The notes under the pieces are model-generated. The model made no database searches. It saw only the letters and a program-made list of their open reading frames with translations, and was not told the DNA's origin. Shown here one piece after another: positions 43,418 through 53,210 of a stretch of DNA of 64,000 bases. The stretch comes from Olivibacter domesticus (lineage in GTDB: Bacteria > Bacteroidota > Bacteroidia > Sphingobacteriales > Sphingobacteriaceae), in the NCBI RefSeq assembly GCF_900109575.1, contig NZ_FOAF01000002.1, positions 434,001-498,000 on the forward strand. Reading direction: 5' to 3'. Positions within the stretch are counted from its first letter, which is position 1; every line of letters starts with the position of its first letter. Both the position numbers and the translations under genes were made by a program.

Positions 43418-44950
43418 CTAATTTAGCTTATCTGCTTGGTTCAGTCTCAATTTCAATTGTGCTTCAAATAATGATTGAGGACTGGCTTGTATTCCTTGGA
43501 GCTGATTTATTCCCTCATCTTCAAAAGTAATTTGACGATCAGCTTTAAAGCCCACAAAAACTGGCTTAGCAAAGGTATGGTTCCGCCTTCGATTAACATC
43601 CCAAAACTTATAATGAAAATCAAACGTAGATTGATGTTTGAAATTCCAGAAAACCAAATACTTTCCATGATGTGGTAAGCCGGGCAATGGTCCTCCAATG
43701 TTTTTAAAAATGCCCCCAGTGGTATTATCGAATAGTGTTGCATAGGGCTGTCCGGAATGACTATCAATATTTTGGTCGGGTTGCATGATACAATTAGTGA
43801 TTACCGTTCCCACTCCCCCATAACCTGTTCCCGGGCCGTGATGATTCCCTGCTTCAAAACGGCAATTATTTATCAATACGCCGTAACCTCCACGTGCATG
43901 AACAGAGCTATGCCCTTTTTTACCTGTGAATACAACATTATCTACACTAACTTTATAACCTGCACGAATGAAAATACCCTCGTTCATATTGTTAAACACA
44001 CAATTTTTGATCCAACTATCGGTTACATATTCCATAGAAACTCCGCACCAACCGCTGTCGTGAATTGCATTCTTATGATGTTCAAACTGCTCTGGGTATT
44101 GATTCCAATTCCCAGAAAACATAATATCTTCTATACCACATTCGCTAATTGCCGTAAATGAATGCAGTTCAAAATCCGCATCTTTTATTCGTATAATATC
44201 TAGATGAATTGGATTTTTGAATTTCACGCGTTTCCCTTCAATCTTTTCGATCGTATGTATTTCAGCAATTCTCATCCCTCCTTTTTCCCCAAACAATCTC
44301 GTCCATTCATCTGCTAAGGGAAGATCGCCGAAATAATGTCTCGTATATGTTTCACTTTGATGGCTTAATACGACCTGTTTCCCGATTTCTAAACGACTTA
44401 AATCATCTACTTCTACCCAAAAACTTTCCCTTAAAGCATCTGCTTTTATTGTAGCGATTTTTTTTTGCCCAGGGGAGATAGGACTGAAATGAAATTGTCT
44501 TTTACCTATGCGCATGCTGTCCATCAGGATCTCTGTCCCTCCTTTGCCAGCCCCACTTCCTTTTAATATGATATTGCTACTGGAGATCTCGATACTTTTG
44601 CTATTATCACTATCTGGACTAATATTATATCTTCCTTTGGGGAAGAATATCACTCCTCCACCAGCCATTTGAGCGGCGTCTATTGCTTTTTGTATAGCTA
44701 AGTCATCGTATTTACCATCGTCGGGCAAAGCGCCATAGTCAAGCACGTTAAAATAACGAATTTCCGAAACATCGGGTAATGGTTTTTCAGAAAAATGATA
44801 ACCAGCAAAAGAGAAATCAGGTAAAAAAGGAGTTTCTCCTTTTGCCTTTGCCGCTACATAGTCGTTCCAAAGCGGCGCTAGCGTTTGAGCGTAAATATTG
44901 CAATTCAGTAGCGCTAATTTTAAACAAAAAAGGCAGATAAAAATCTTCAT
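43418..44950 (-). CDS. secreted parallel beta-helix protein, candidate polysaccharide lyase
   Basis: The 510-residue protein has a signal peptide (FICLFCLKLALLNCNIYAQ). The pectate-lyase-superfamily opening NVLDYGALPDDGKYDDLAIQ (about residue 68) continues as a right-handed helix with GIEDIMFSGNWNQYPEQFEH, GIFIRAGYKVSVDNVVFTG and HHGPGTGYGGVGTVITN. It resembles the DUF4955-type pectate-lyase-like proteins of Bacteroidota, for which I know no established reaction. Conserved-looking His, Arg and Asp residues cluster in the central coils. It follows the GH88-beta-helix fusion by 22 bases and resembles that protein's C-terminal half in layout, so the two probably act on the same glycan. Confidence 0.75.
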   Translation of the reverse strand: MKIFICLFCLKLALLNCNIYAQTLAPLWNDYVAAKAKGETPFLPDFSFAGYHFSEKPLPDVSEIRYFNVLDYGALPDDGKYDDLAIQKAIDAAQMAGGGVIFFPKGRYNISPDSDNSKSIEISSSNIILKGSGAGKGGTEILMDSMRIGKRQFHFSPISPGQKKIATIKADALRESFWVEVDDLSRLEIGKQVVLSHQSETYTRHYFGDLPLADEWTRLFGEKGGMRIAEIHTIEKIEGKRVKFKNPIHLDIIRIKDADFELHSFTAISECGIEDIMFSGNWNQYPEQFEHHKNAIHDSGWCGVSMEYVTDSWIKNCVFNNMNEGIFIRAGYKVSVDNVVFTGKKGHSSVHARGGYGVLINNCRFEAGNHHGPGTGYGGVGTVITNCIMQPDQNIDSHSGQPYATLFDNTTGGIFKNIGGPLPGLPHHGKYLVFWNFKHQSTFDFHYKFWDVNRRRNHTFAKPVFVGFKADRQITFEDEGINQLQGIQASPQSLFEAQLKLRLNQADKLN

Positions 44951-44972
44951 AAAACATCCTTATTTATAATTG

Positions 44973-47672
44973 CTATTTATTTGATCGCACTTGGGCTTCG
45001 TATAAAGAAGGTATCTCTAATTTTTCCGCGTTATGGCCTTCCCATACTCCGTCAGGCCTTTCTGAAAGTCTGCCCTCGTATTTCCCCCCTTTTAAACCAA
45101 TGCTATAATTTTTGCCTGCGCCCCAAGGATTTTGTACAGCAGCTCTTTTAACAGTGCTCGCCCAGATTATTTGCGTTACACCAGCCCAACCATGACCGCT
45201 ACCCCAATTCCCTCTATCTTGCACATTGATTTCTCCATCTGTAGTGATATTGTCGTAGAGTGTACCTACCGCCCAACGATGGTGTGGCCCGATATCAGCA
45301 TGTGTTCGTTCCGCTTTACAGTTATAAAAAACGTTAGGTCCCAGCACCCGAGCACCTGTAACGTAATCATGCCGTCCCTCCGTAGCAAACAAATTCATAA
45401 ATAGATTTAGCTGTCCGTTATTATTAAAAGAATATCTTCTACCTCCTGTAATGATGGATTTTGCGTCCAAACAGCTTGAATTTAATACGCTTATTTGTTT
45501 CGCCCCACTTTCTAAACTAACTGCAGCATATCCAAAATATTTAGCGGTTATATTGCGGATCCAAGCGTTTTCTATTTTATCGAAACTAACAGCTATCCAT
45601 CCATGATCTTCATCTTCTTCACCTACATAATCTGATTCAAACAGTATATTTTCAATGCCCACCTCCTTGATTCTTCCATCAAAGCTATAATGATAGATTG
45701 CTCCCCCGCCAAATCGTTTATCCATTGCCATTAAAATAGGATTATCGAGAAAAACTTTATTACCTTCTATTTTAGTTATGGTTCTCTCGAATTTCAGGTC
45801 ATATTCGGCCGCTTTCCATTGCTTCGTACCTTCTCTTGCTACAATTTTATCCATGTGTATAGCGCGGATCCAGGTTTCTGTACCGGGCCTAAGTAAGATA
45901 ATTTTATCCCCCTCTTTAAACGCCTTCGTAGAAGCGATACTAAACGAATGAGCACCTACAGGTACGTAATCATCTGTAATTTCTTGCTTACTGTCTAATT
46001 CTTCTTGCATCACACCCTTTCCTGAAGCGATGATAAGTGATCTTTTTCCCTTACCAGATGCTATGAGCTTAGTGCCTCGATCACCATTCTCTTCTCCTTT
46101 CAAAACAATTCCACTGGCGTTGATTTTTATTGTTCCCGGAATGTTATATACCCCCTTTTTTAAAAGTATAGCTCCCCTAAAACCTTTATTATCGGGCCTC
46201 ATAGCAGACACTTTATCAATAGCCTCCTGGATCTGCTGCGGATCTTTCCCCTCTTTGGAAGGGTATAGTGTAATTTTCACAGAAACATCAGGGATTTCAT
46301 TTCTACCCTGATGATAACCCACTCGGCTAAAATCTGGTATTGTATTCCCTTTTTCATCGGCAAAATATAATAGCTCTCCTGCCGGACTAAGCTTTACATA
46401 ACGTGAAGTAACAAACCCGTCATTTAACTTTTTTCTTCTCTGCAATGCCTCCAAAAAATAATAATCTGCATAGCTGAGCGGCTTATCCACTTCCGTTCCA
46501 GAAGGTTTGGAACCCGTGCTATGCAATAAGATAAAGCCTTTATTTTCACCTTTTCTGGCCAGATAATGCTGTGATAGACTATTTATTATTTTATCTGCCC
46601 GTTGAAGATACAGCTCCTTTTCTTTGCTAAAAGTGCTTAACTCATACAAAGCTGAAGCAATCACCGTTGCAGCAGAAACATCACGCGGTTCATTGGGAAT
46701 CTCCGGTGCATTGAAATCCCAATAGGGTACTCCATCGGCAGGCATATTGGGATGGTTAAACAGCCACTTTGCTACCCGATCTGCTTGATTCAAATAACGC
46801 AGATCACCCGTTTCACGGTAGCACATCGTATAACCATATAGTGCCCATGCTTGTCCGCGCGACCAAGTCGATTCATCTTGATAACCTTGATGAGTGTTCC
46901 TCTTCCTTACCGCACCCGTATTAGGATTGTAATCGATTACATGATAGGTACTGTAATCAGCCCGAAAATGGTTCTTCATGGTGGTGTTGGCATGGCTAAC
47001 AGCTATTTTATAAAAGGAAGAGTCGCCCGTTAGTTTTGTGGCCTCGAATAACAACTCTAGGTTAAGCATATTATCGATAATAACAGGAAAATCCCATTTG
47101 TCGCTATTGTGGTCCCATGACCTTATGCAACCAACGGTTGGATTAAACCGAGTAGACAATGTTTTTGCAGCTTGTATAAGAATCTTTCTGTAATTGGTAT
47201 CACTGCTCAATCGATAACCATTCCCTACACTGCAATAGATCTTAAAGCCCATGTCATGGGTTTTACCATTGTATTGTTCGTCTTGTATCAAAGCCGTATA
47301 TTTTCTTGCAGCCTGCTCCCAAGTTGAATCTTTTGTGTGCGCATATAAATACCACAGCACACCGGGAAAAAAGCCGCTTGTCCAATCACTTCTTTTTACG
47401 GCTATTAGTTTATCGTTCTCATTTAGTGATCTAGGTGATACGAATGATGAATCTATATTACGAACCGCATTTATTTCAGACAACATCAATTTTGACTGAG
47501 TCGCTGCAAGTTCCCAAACGTTATCTTCCTGAAAAGTTGACTGTGCGGCGCTCATTTGTATGCACGTAAACAAAATGATACAGATGATTGAAAATATTTT
47601 TTTATGGAAGTGAATCTTTTTGTCCTTTCCATTGCGACAGCTATCGCTTTTATTGATGAAAGCTGGGTTCAT
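44973..47672 (-). CDS. GH88 unsaturated glucuronyl hydrolase fused to a parallel beta-helix domain
   Basis: The 899-residue protein has an N-terminal extension and signal (KIFSIICIILFTCIQMSAAQ). Residues about 48-415 are a GH88 (alpha/alpha)6 barrel. The two catalytic aspartates stand in GKTHDMGFKI (Asp140) and PVIIDNMLNLEL (Asp200); the 60-residue spacing equals that of unsaturated glucuronyl hydrolase. WSRGQAWALYGYTM follows. Residues about 455-899 form a pectate-lyase-like beta-helix (RGAILLKKGVYNIPGTIKIN, ENAWIRNITAKYFGYAAVSL, HHRWAVGTLYDNITTDGEIN). A lyase-like and an unsaturated-sugar hydrolase in one chain suggest cleavage followed by end trimming. The catalytic role of the helix half is inference. 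Confidence 0.85.
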   Translation of the reverse strand: MNPAFINKSDSCRNGKDKKIHFHKKIFSIICIILFTCIQMSAAQSTFQEDNVWELAATQSKLMLSEINAVRNIDSSFVSPRSLNENDKLIAVKRSDWTSGFFPGVLWYLYAHTKDSTWEQAARKYTALIQDEQYNGKTHDMGFKIYCSVGNGYRLSSDTNYRKILIQAAKTLSTRFNPTVGCIRSWDHNSDKWDFPVIIDNMLNLELLFEATKLTGDSSFYKIAVSHANTTMKNHFRADYSTYHVIDYNPNTGAVRKRNTHQGYQDESTWSRGQAWALYGYTMCYRETGDLRYLNQADRVAKWLFNHPNMPADGVPYWDFNAPEIPNEPRDVSAATVIASALYELSTFSKEKELYLQRADKIINSLSQHYLARKGENKGFILLHSTGSKPSGTEVDKPLSYADYYFLEALQRRKKLNDGFVTSRYVKLSPAGELLYFADEKGNTIPDFSRVGYHQGRNEIPDVSVKITLYPSKEGKDPQQIQEAIDKVSAMRPDNKGFRGAILLKKGVYNIPGTIKINASGIVLKGEENGDRGTKLIASGKGKRSLIIASGKGVMQEELDSKQEITDDYVPVGAHSFSIASTKAFKEGDKIILLRPGTETWIRAIHMDKIVAREGTKQWKAAEYDLKFERTITKIEGNKVFLDNPILMAMDKRFGGGAIYHYSFDGRIKEVGIENILFESDYVGEEDEDHGWIAVSFDKIENAWIRNITAKYFGYAAVSLESGAKQISVLNSSCLDAKSIITGGRRYSFNNNGQLNLFMNLFATEGRHDYVTGARVLGPNVFYNCKAERTHADIGPHHRWAVGTLYDNITTDGEINVQDRGNWGSGHGWAGVTQIIWASTVKRAAVQNPWGAGKNYSIGLKGGKYEGRLSERPDGVWEGHNAEKLEIPSLYEAQVRSNK

Positions 47673-47683
47673 AAATAAAAAAA

Positions 47684-49573
47684 TTAAGGAGTGATAGGGA
47701 TTAATTGGATTTCAAATAATTTCATAAGCTCATCGCCTTTTATATCATCCGCTCTCAGGATGATTTCTGTTGATTCTTCGTCTAACGCAACTTCGCCGAG
47801 CTCTTCTAATACAAATGGCTTATTTGGTGGATTCTCTTTTGTGAGCGCCTTTATAACCTTATCATTTATTTTAAATGCATAGTTATTGCCTACACCTTCC
47901 GCCACGTATTTAATAGATATTTTAAACTTAGTAGGTTTTAGTACACGCACCCGCCATTGTATTTCTTGCTGTGTACTTTTCCAGCCTTCTACATAATATC
48001 TATTTGATTTCCCGTCACCATATTTAAATCCGTCCCCTATTAACGTTGCATCAAAAGATAAGAGCCGATTAATATTTGTAGACGACAACAGTCGAACGGA
48101 ATCGGCCAATACAACGGTATCTTCCATTTCAATTACCACAACCGTATTAACGGGATCTTGCCCATCCAATGGTGTTTCAATACGTACATCTTCTTGCGTA
48201 ATTCTTTCATTGCGTAAAGATTTTTGTTGTGAGTCATTTAATAAATAAACCTTACGTATGGCATTTTTCAAACCGCCAACGATCAGCCTTCCATCTCTTG
48301 GCCATTCGAAAACATGTAAGTAAAGCTTGTTGGCATGCTGTGTGCTCACGCCCCAAGATTGTAGAGACAACGGGGTAGGTTTCGTATCAAAAATACTCTC
48401 CTTATTCTTATCCATCCATAAACCAATGCTATCTAATATTTTCGTATCTTTTGGATCAAAGGCACCATCCCCCATGGGGCCAATATTCATAAGAAGATTT
48501 CCACCTTTCGAGGCTGCTTTTGCAAGCAATTGAATAAAGAAAGATGCAGGCTTGTGGCTATGATCATATTTTGAATATCCATAAGATTCGTTTGTGGTTG
48601 GTATAGCTTCCCAATCACCTTTAACAGGAAAAAATTCTGCAGGCCTGTCAGCCGTATTTTGATAATCGCCAAAATTACCTTGGGCGCTACGTGCCAACCT
48701 ACCATTCACCACTACATTGGCATCTACTGCTCTGATCGCTTTTAATATGCGTAAATTCTCTGAAAAAGGCAATTTGTGGGGTGTATCGAACCAAAGTATA
48801 TCGGGATGGTACTTTTTCAGTAGTTCCTGTATTTGCGGTATTGACTTTTCATTTACGTATTTTACCGCTTTAGGAAGCCATTCTGGATGGTCATCATACC
48901 AATTGGCTCCTCCTATTAGCTTGTCGCCTCCTGGATTATCATATTCCCAATCATTCCCTGGCGCATCCGGATGTTCCCAATCAAAAGCATGCGAATAATA
49001 AAAGCCGAATTTCATATCGTGTTTCCTGCATGCATCTGCAAGCTCCTTCATTGGGTCTCTCTTAAAGGGTGTTTGCTTGATGATATTGAAAGCTGAAAAA
49101 TCGGTATCATACATTGCAAAACCATCGTGGTGTTTAGCAGTAATAATAAAATAATTCATCCCAGCTTTTTTAGCCGCTAACACCCATTCTTCTGCATCAA
49201 ACTTGCTTGGATTAAATTGAGCCGCAAGCTTCAAATAGTCTTCGCGACTTATTTTTTCTTTTCGCATCAAATGTTCCGCATATCCACCCACTTCTTTTCC
49301 TTTCCACTCCCCACCCGCCAACGAGTATACTCCCCAATGGATAAACATCCCGAACTTGGCTTCCCTCCACCAAACGATACGCTGATCATGCGACTGCATA
49401 GAGGTCGTCCACCATCCGTCTTTCGCCTCCCGTATGGCTACCAAATCTCTTTCTTTTGGGTCATTGTACATCTTTGCTCCTTCATCACCGACATCCTGTG
49501 CGTACAATCCTGTATTTAGTATCCAAGAAAAACTAAGTAACAGAAGGAGTATGATGTATTTTCTTTTTTTCAT
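47684..49573 (-). CDS. GH29 alpha-L-fucosidase (long form)
   Basis: The 629-residue GH29 protein has a signal peptide (YIILLLLLSFSWILNTGLYA) and a catalytic barrel (about 65-430) with WWREAKFGMFIHWGVYSLAGG, YFIITAKHHDGFAMYDTDFS and HPDILWFDTPHKL, where the aspartate is the expected nucleophile. The C-terminal ~200 residues are beta-rich (MEDTVVLADSVRLLSSTNIN), probably accessory domains. It removes alpha-L-fucose. The gene is 11 bases before the GH88 fusion and shares its transcript. A second, shorter GH29 lies at the other end of the cluster. Confidence 0.93.
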   Translation of the reverse strand: MKKRKYIILLLLLSFSWILNTGLYAQDVGDEGAKMYNDPKERDLVAIREAKDGWWTTSMQSHDQRIVWWREAKFGMFIHWGVYSLAGGEWKGKEVGGYAEHLMRKEKISREDYLKLAAQFNPSKFDAEEWVLAAKKAGMNYFIITAKHHDGFAMYDTDFSAFNIIKQTPFKRDPMKELADACRKHDMKFGFYYSHAFDWEHPDAPGNDWEYDNPGGDKLIGGANWYDDHPEWLPKAVKYVNEKSIPQIQELLKKYHPDILWFDTPHKLPFSENLRILKAIRAVDANVVVNGRLARSAQGNFGDYQNTADRPAEFFPVKGDWEAIPTTNESYGYSKYDHSHKPASFFIQLLAKAASKGGNLLMNIGPMGDGAFDPKDTKILDSIGLWMDKNKESIFDTKPTPLSLQSWGVSTQHANKLYLHVFEWPRDGRLIVGGLKNAIRKVYLLNDSQQKSLRNERITQEDVRIETPLDGQDPVNTVVVIEMEDTVVLADSVRLLSSTNINRLLSFDATLIGDGFKYGDGKSNRYYVEGWKSTQQEIQWRVRVLKPTKFKISIKYVAEGVGNNYAFKINDKVIKALTKENPPNKPFVLEELGEVALDEESTEIILRADDIKGDELMKLFEIQLIPITP

Positions 49574-49660
49574 CCGTTTAAATTTGTTTATTCACCACTT
49601 GTTCGTCTTCAACGGCGTTCATGCTGCCTTCGGCGGTTTTAGTGGCGATGAAGCTTATCA

Positions 49661-49695
49661 GATTTATGCATACCCCTGTGTGGTTTGCATAAATC
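49661..49695. repeat. inverted repeat upstream of the GH29 gene
   Basis: Fourteen-base arms with one mismatch (GATTTATGCATACC and GGTTTGCATAAATC) around a 7-base loop, 88 bases upstream of the GH29 start in a 223-base gap. It could be an operator or a terminator for the preceding lyase gene. No T run follows on the minus strand, so regulation is slightly favoured. Confidence 0.4.
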
Positions 49696-49796
49696 ATGAT
49701 GGTTTCATTGTCTGATTTTATAAAATTGGCTAATTATTGAATCATCGACTTGACTGCTGTTCCTAATCAACTACTCAACGTTTTAACTACTCCTAC

Positions 49797-50981
49797 TCAA
49801 AACCAAATAATAGGATTTCTAATAGGCAAGTTTCTGATAAGCTCTTCTATTTGCGGCTTGTGATCCAACTTAAGCCACACATCGAACCATTCTTTCTGTT
49901 TATATGCACTTGCAGAAAACAATAAGGAAGGTTGTGCAACAGGCCAATTATCCCAATACATCACATCTTTTGGGTAGGGCCAGTTCGCTTTGTTTTCAAC
50001 ATACGGAAACATAAATTCCATTCCTTTTTTAATAGAACGGCCATCAACGAGCTGAAAATTCCATAAATTATCTTCTGGCGTAGAAAGTATTTGACAGAGC
50101 ATAACCATAGCATCTAAGTTAAACAACGAATAACCGTAGGGCTTTGTACGTTTTAGCTCTCTTGGAAAAGCACCGTCCTTATCCATCTGATTGGGCAACA
50201 ACACTTCTTTATATCGCTCACGACAAAAATTAAGTAACTTCTCATCCCCTGTGAGTTTAGCAAACGACGCCACTTGCATGGTCCAGCACGTACCATGATT
50301 GTTTTCGGCATTCATTTCATCCAGACCATAGGGATGTGTTGTTAACCACTTAAGATAAGAAGAGAACCATCCCTTGATTTGTGTAAATAAGGTTACAGGA
50401 AAAGCAACTGAGCTCTTCATTACCAAAATACCTTGGGCAACCTCCATCAAGTGAATGGTATCAATAATGCCAATACCTCTGCCAGTAAATCTTCCCTTAA
50501 TGGCTTGTGCATACAAGAGATTTGGGTGCATCAGTGTTTGGGGATTTACAAACCAAGCTTCTAAATGTGTTAACGCCTGTTTAATATATTTTTCATCGCT
50601 AGTGAGTTTATATGCTGCAGCCAAGGCCCCTATGATCTGACTGAAACGTATCATTGCCCGACGGTGTGCCACGAAATTAGCTGGATTGGTCATGCCATCT
50701 TTTTGCACATAAGGTCCATTGGGATTCACTGGATCAGGCCACCAATAATCGCCTTCGGAAAAAAAGTCATGTTTACCCCCGGCACTTCGTGGTGATGTTT
50801 CGGCTGTAACCGTAATAGGTTGCTGTTGCATTGCCCATTGAGCTTGTTGTAAAATTTGCTTGCCTAAAATTTGCGCTGCTTGTTTTTCATAGGATATATC
50901 CACGGCCAAATCTGTCCAAGAAATACAAAAGATAGCCAACAGTAGGCATACATATGTTATATAGTGATTAAATCTCCTCAT
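49797..50981 (-). CDS. alginate-lyase-superfamily enzyme, PL38/PL5-like
   Basis: The 394-residue secreted protein has a signal region (YITYVCLLLAIFCISWTDLA) and an (alpha/alpha) barrel. EGDYWWPDPVNPNGPYVQKD opens the domain, LYAQAIKGRFTGRGIGIIDT follows, and NAENNHGTCWTMQV carries the Asn-Asn-His active-site pattern of PL5-type alginate lyases. Family PL38 members of this length degrade glucuronan (beta-1,4-glucuronic acid); alginate is the other option. Its unsaturated products would suit the neighbouring GH88. Its start overlaps the GH31 stop by 4 bases (ATGA), so translation is coupled. Confidence 0.85.
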   Translation of the reverse strand: MRRFNHYITYVCLLLAIFCISWTDLAVDISYEKQAAQILGKQILQQAQWAMQQQPITVTAETSPRSAGGKHDFFSEGDYWWPDPVNPNGPYVQKDGMTNPANFVAHRRAMIRFSQIIGALAAAYKLTSDEKYIKQALTHLEAWFVNPQTLMHPNLLYAQAIKGRFTGRGIGIIDTIHLMEVAQGILVMKSSVAFPVTLFTQIKGWFSSYLKWLTTHPYGLDEMNAENNHGTCWTMQVASFAKLTGDEKLLNFCRERYKEVLLPNQMDKDGAFPRELKRTKPYGYSLFNLDAMVMLCQILSTPEDNLWNFQLVDGRSIKKGMEFMFPYVENKANWPYPKDVMYWDNWPVAQPSLLFSASAYKQKEWFDVWLKLDHKPQIEELIRNLPIRNPIIWF

Positions 50982-53131
50982 GGCCTCGTCATAAATGTGA
51001 ATGTTACCTTTTCGATCGTATTGGGCTTCCCTTTTTCAGGCGGGGAAATTGTTCCTTCCAGTTTACCATCTTTTCCTTTTGCTACTTTTATGTCCCTAAA
51101 ACTGTATTGTCCATTCTCATAATTAAAGGTTTCTCCGTCATCATCATATAGTTTATATGATCCCGGTTTTTCTCCATAATATCGAATTTCTATTGGTACC
51201 TTCTCTCCCACCTTTGGTGCATGTAAGCGAGCGGGCATTAAGGGCACTATTCCACCATCTTTTACATAAACCGGAATTTTATCTAAACCGGGTGTGACCG
51301 TAAGAACCTCACCATCACCAACATATTTACCCGTATAGAAATCGTACCATTTACCTTTAGGTAGGATAACCTGACGAGTGGCCTGCCCGGTGAACAAAGG
51401 CGCTACCAATAGATTTTCTCCAGCCATATATTGATCCTTAACTTCTCTGTTCACTGCTTCCACATATGGATTTTTTTCTAAATCAATTGTTTCTACCGCT
51501 TTGGATGCATTGACAGAAAATCCATCTTCCAAATTCATTGCCCTGAATGGCGGTGTTCCTTCAAAATGATATTTTGCAAATTCACTGTACCAATAAGGCA
51601 TCATCCGCATACGTAAAAGTGCTGTCTCTTTTACCTGCTTTTCTACCTCCGGAAACGACCAGGGCTTTGTGCCGCTTGCCCAAGCATTAATCATCGCCAT
51701 CGGAGAGAATATGTTCGATTGAAAGCGCCTCAACCATTCCTCACCTGTTTTAGAGGCTCTTACTTCTGGTGTCCACAGTACGCCCGCAAAGCCGCTATTG
51801 ATCAGTGCCGTAATAAAATCTTCGTGTTTATAGTAATCATTATAAATCACATAAGGAAAAGAAACACCACCCGCATTCGAACCACGCACTAAACCGTAGG
51901 TTCTGGTATTTGAGCGCCGATACATCTCAGTGCTATAACGCTGTACAAGCAAGCCATAGGTTTGGCGCATTTGCTCGCCCGTGATGCCCGACGGAAATGT
52001 AGCAACGTCAGGCCATAAGTATTGATCACCACCATCCACCTCATCAATTTTGTAACCACTTATTCCAATGTCCACTTGATCTTTTTTTAATTGAGAAAAT
52101 AGAATATCCCGGGCCTGAGCTGTATTCAGATCTGGAACGAGACCAACCCATACCGTGTGTGAACCTGTGAAAGGCGCGATACGTTGGAATATGGATGCGG
52201 CTGGTGATACATAAGGATTGGTCCATAGATTCAGTCGTATTCCTTTTTTCAACAAACCTTGCACAAATTCTTCAGGTTTTGGAAAACGCTCTTTATCCCA
52301 TTCAAAGGTACAAGGGTACGATTTACTTTGCCAACCGGGTTCAAGGCCAACAAAATCGAGGGGATATCCTTTTTCTTCAAAAAGATTTACCTCTTCTTCT
52401 ACTTCTTGTGCATTGTATAAACGCTGAACCCTTTGTGTAAAACCAAGACCCCAGCGAGGAGGGAGTACCCCACCTCCGTTAAACAGATTAAATCTGCGTA
52501 CGGCATCGATAGGTTTAGGGCCACCAAAAATATACAGCTCTACTCCTTCTGTCGGCACCAGTATTTCTACCGCATCTGAATAAGGTCTGGAAGTCCACGA
52601 TTTATCGATATTTCGATCTTTCGCTTCAGGTGGGTTTTTACTATCCTTCCTTGCTGCAGATCCTGCATAAACATCCAAATACCTAGCCGAGTTAATAAAA
52701 ACGCCATAACCATTTGAGGAAATATAAAAAGGGGTTGGTGCATGCGTTCTACCGTTATCGCTTCCACCGTAATGATCAACATGAAGCCTCATAATTCTCC
52801 CTCGCTGATGCACAGTCTGAAAATTTAGACCGAAACCATACAGCTGTTCTTTTTTGTCGAGCGGGAAACGTAGATAGGTTTTCCCGTCAACCAATTTCAC
52901 CTCTATTTCATTTTCGGATAATGGAAATGTTGTCCTTCCCAATTGTTGAAGAGATTGCTCCCGTGGTTTAGCTCCAGCGGCTGATAGTAAATTATAAGCT
53001 TCCGGTGTGCCTACTATGGCTTTCCACACACCGGGTTGGATTTCTGTCCATTGGATTTTTTGGCAAAACCCAAACTGCACTGTTAATATCCCTATAGATA
53101 ACATTAACAAACAGTATCGTAATTTCATCAT
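50978..53131 (-). CDS. GH31 alpha-glycosidase
   Basis: The 717-residue GH31 protein has a signal peptide (YCLLMLSIGILTVQFGFCQ), an N-terminal beta-sandwich (QLYGFGLNFQTVHQRGRIM) and a catalytic barrel with PPRWGLGFTQRVQRLYNAQE and ISGYKIDEVDGGDQYLWPD (nucleophile aspartate). The predicted acid/base aspartate is in YVIYNDYYKHEDFI, a setting unlike the common WSGDN. GH31 covers alpha-glucosidases, alpha-xylosidases and alpha-galactosidases; I cannot choose. It is translationally coupled to the downstream lyase and 79 bases after GH95. Confidence 0.92.
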   Translation of the reverse strand: MMKLRYCLLMLSIGILTVQFGFCQKIQWTEIQPGVWKAIVGTPEAYNLLSAAGAKPREQSLQQLGRTTFPLSENEIEVKLVDGKTYLRFPLDKKEQLYGFGLNFQTVHQRGRIMRLHVDHYGGSDNGRTHAPTPFYISSNGYGVFINSARYLDVYAGSAARKDSKNPPEAKDRNIDKSWTSRPYSDAVEILVPTEGVELYIFGGPKPIDAVRRFNLFNGGGVLPPRWGLGFTQRVQRLYNAQEVEEEVNLFEEKGYPLDFVGLEPGWQSKSYPCTFEWDKERFPKPEEFVQGLLKKGIRLNLWTNPYVSPAASIFQRIAPFTGSHTVWVGLVPDLNTAQARDILFSQLKKDQVDIGISGYKIDEVDGGDQYLWPDVATFPSGITGEQMRQTYGLLVQRYSTEMYRRSNTRTYGLVRGSNAGGVSFPYVIYNDYYKHEDFITALINSGFAGVLWTPEVRASKTGEEWLRRFQSNIFSPMAMINAWASGTKPWSFPEVEKQVKETALLRMRMMPYWYSEFAKYHFEGTPPFRAMNLEDGFSVNASKAVETIDLEKNPYVEAVNREVKDQYMAGENLLVAPLFTGQATRQVILPKGKWYDFYTGKYVGDGEVLTVTPGLDKIPVYVKDGGIVPLMPARLHAPKVGEKVPIEIRYYGEKPGSYKLYDDDGETFNYENGQYSFRDIKVAKGKDGKLEGTISPPEKGKPNTIEKVTFTFMTRP

Positions 53132-53210
53132 TGTTTATGTTTTTTATTGGTTAAACAAGGTTACAAACACCCTTAAACTTTGTTTATATAAACAGCTGTC
53201 CGCTCCTCGT

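Noticed and set aside
53181-53194. Palindrome TGTTTATATAAACA between GH31 and GH95
   Set aside because: A/T-only core of 14 bases in an A/T-rich gap is expected by chance; no second copy was seen.
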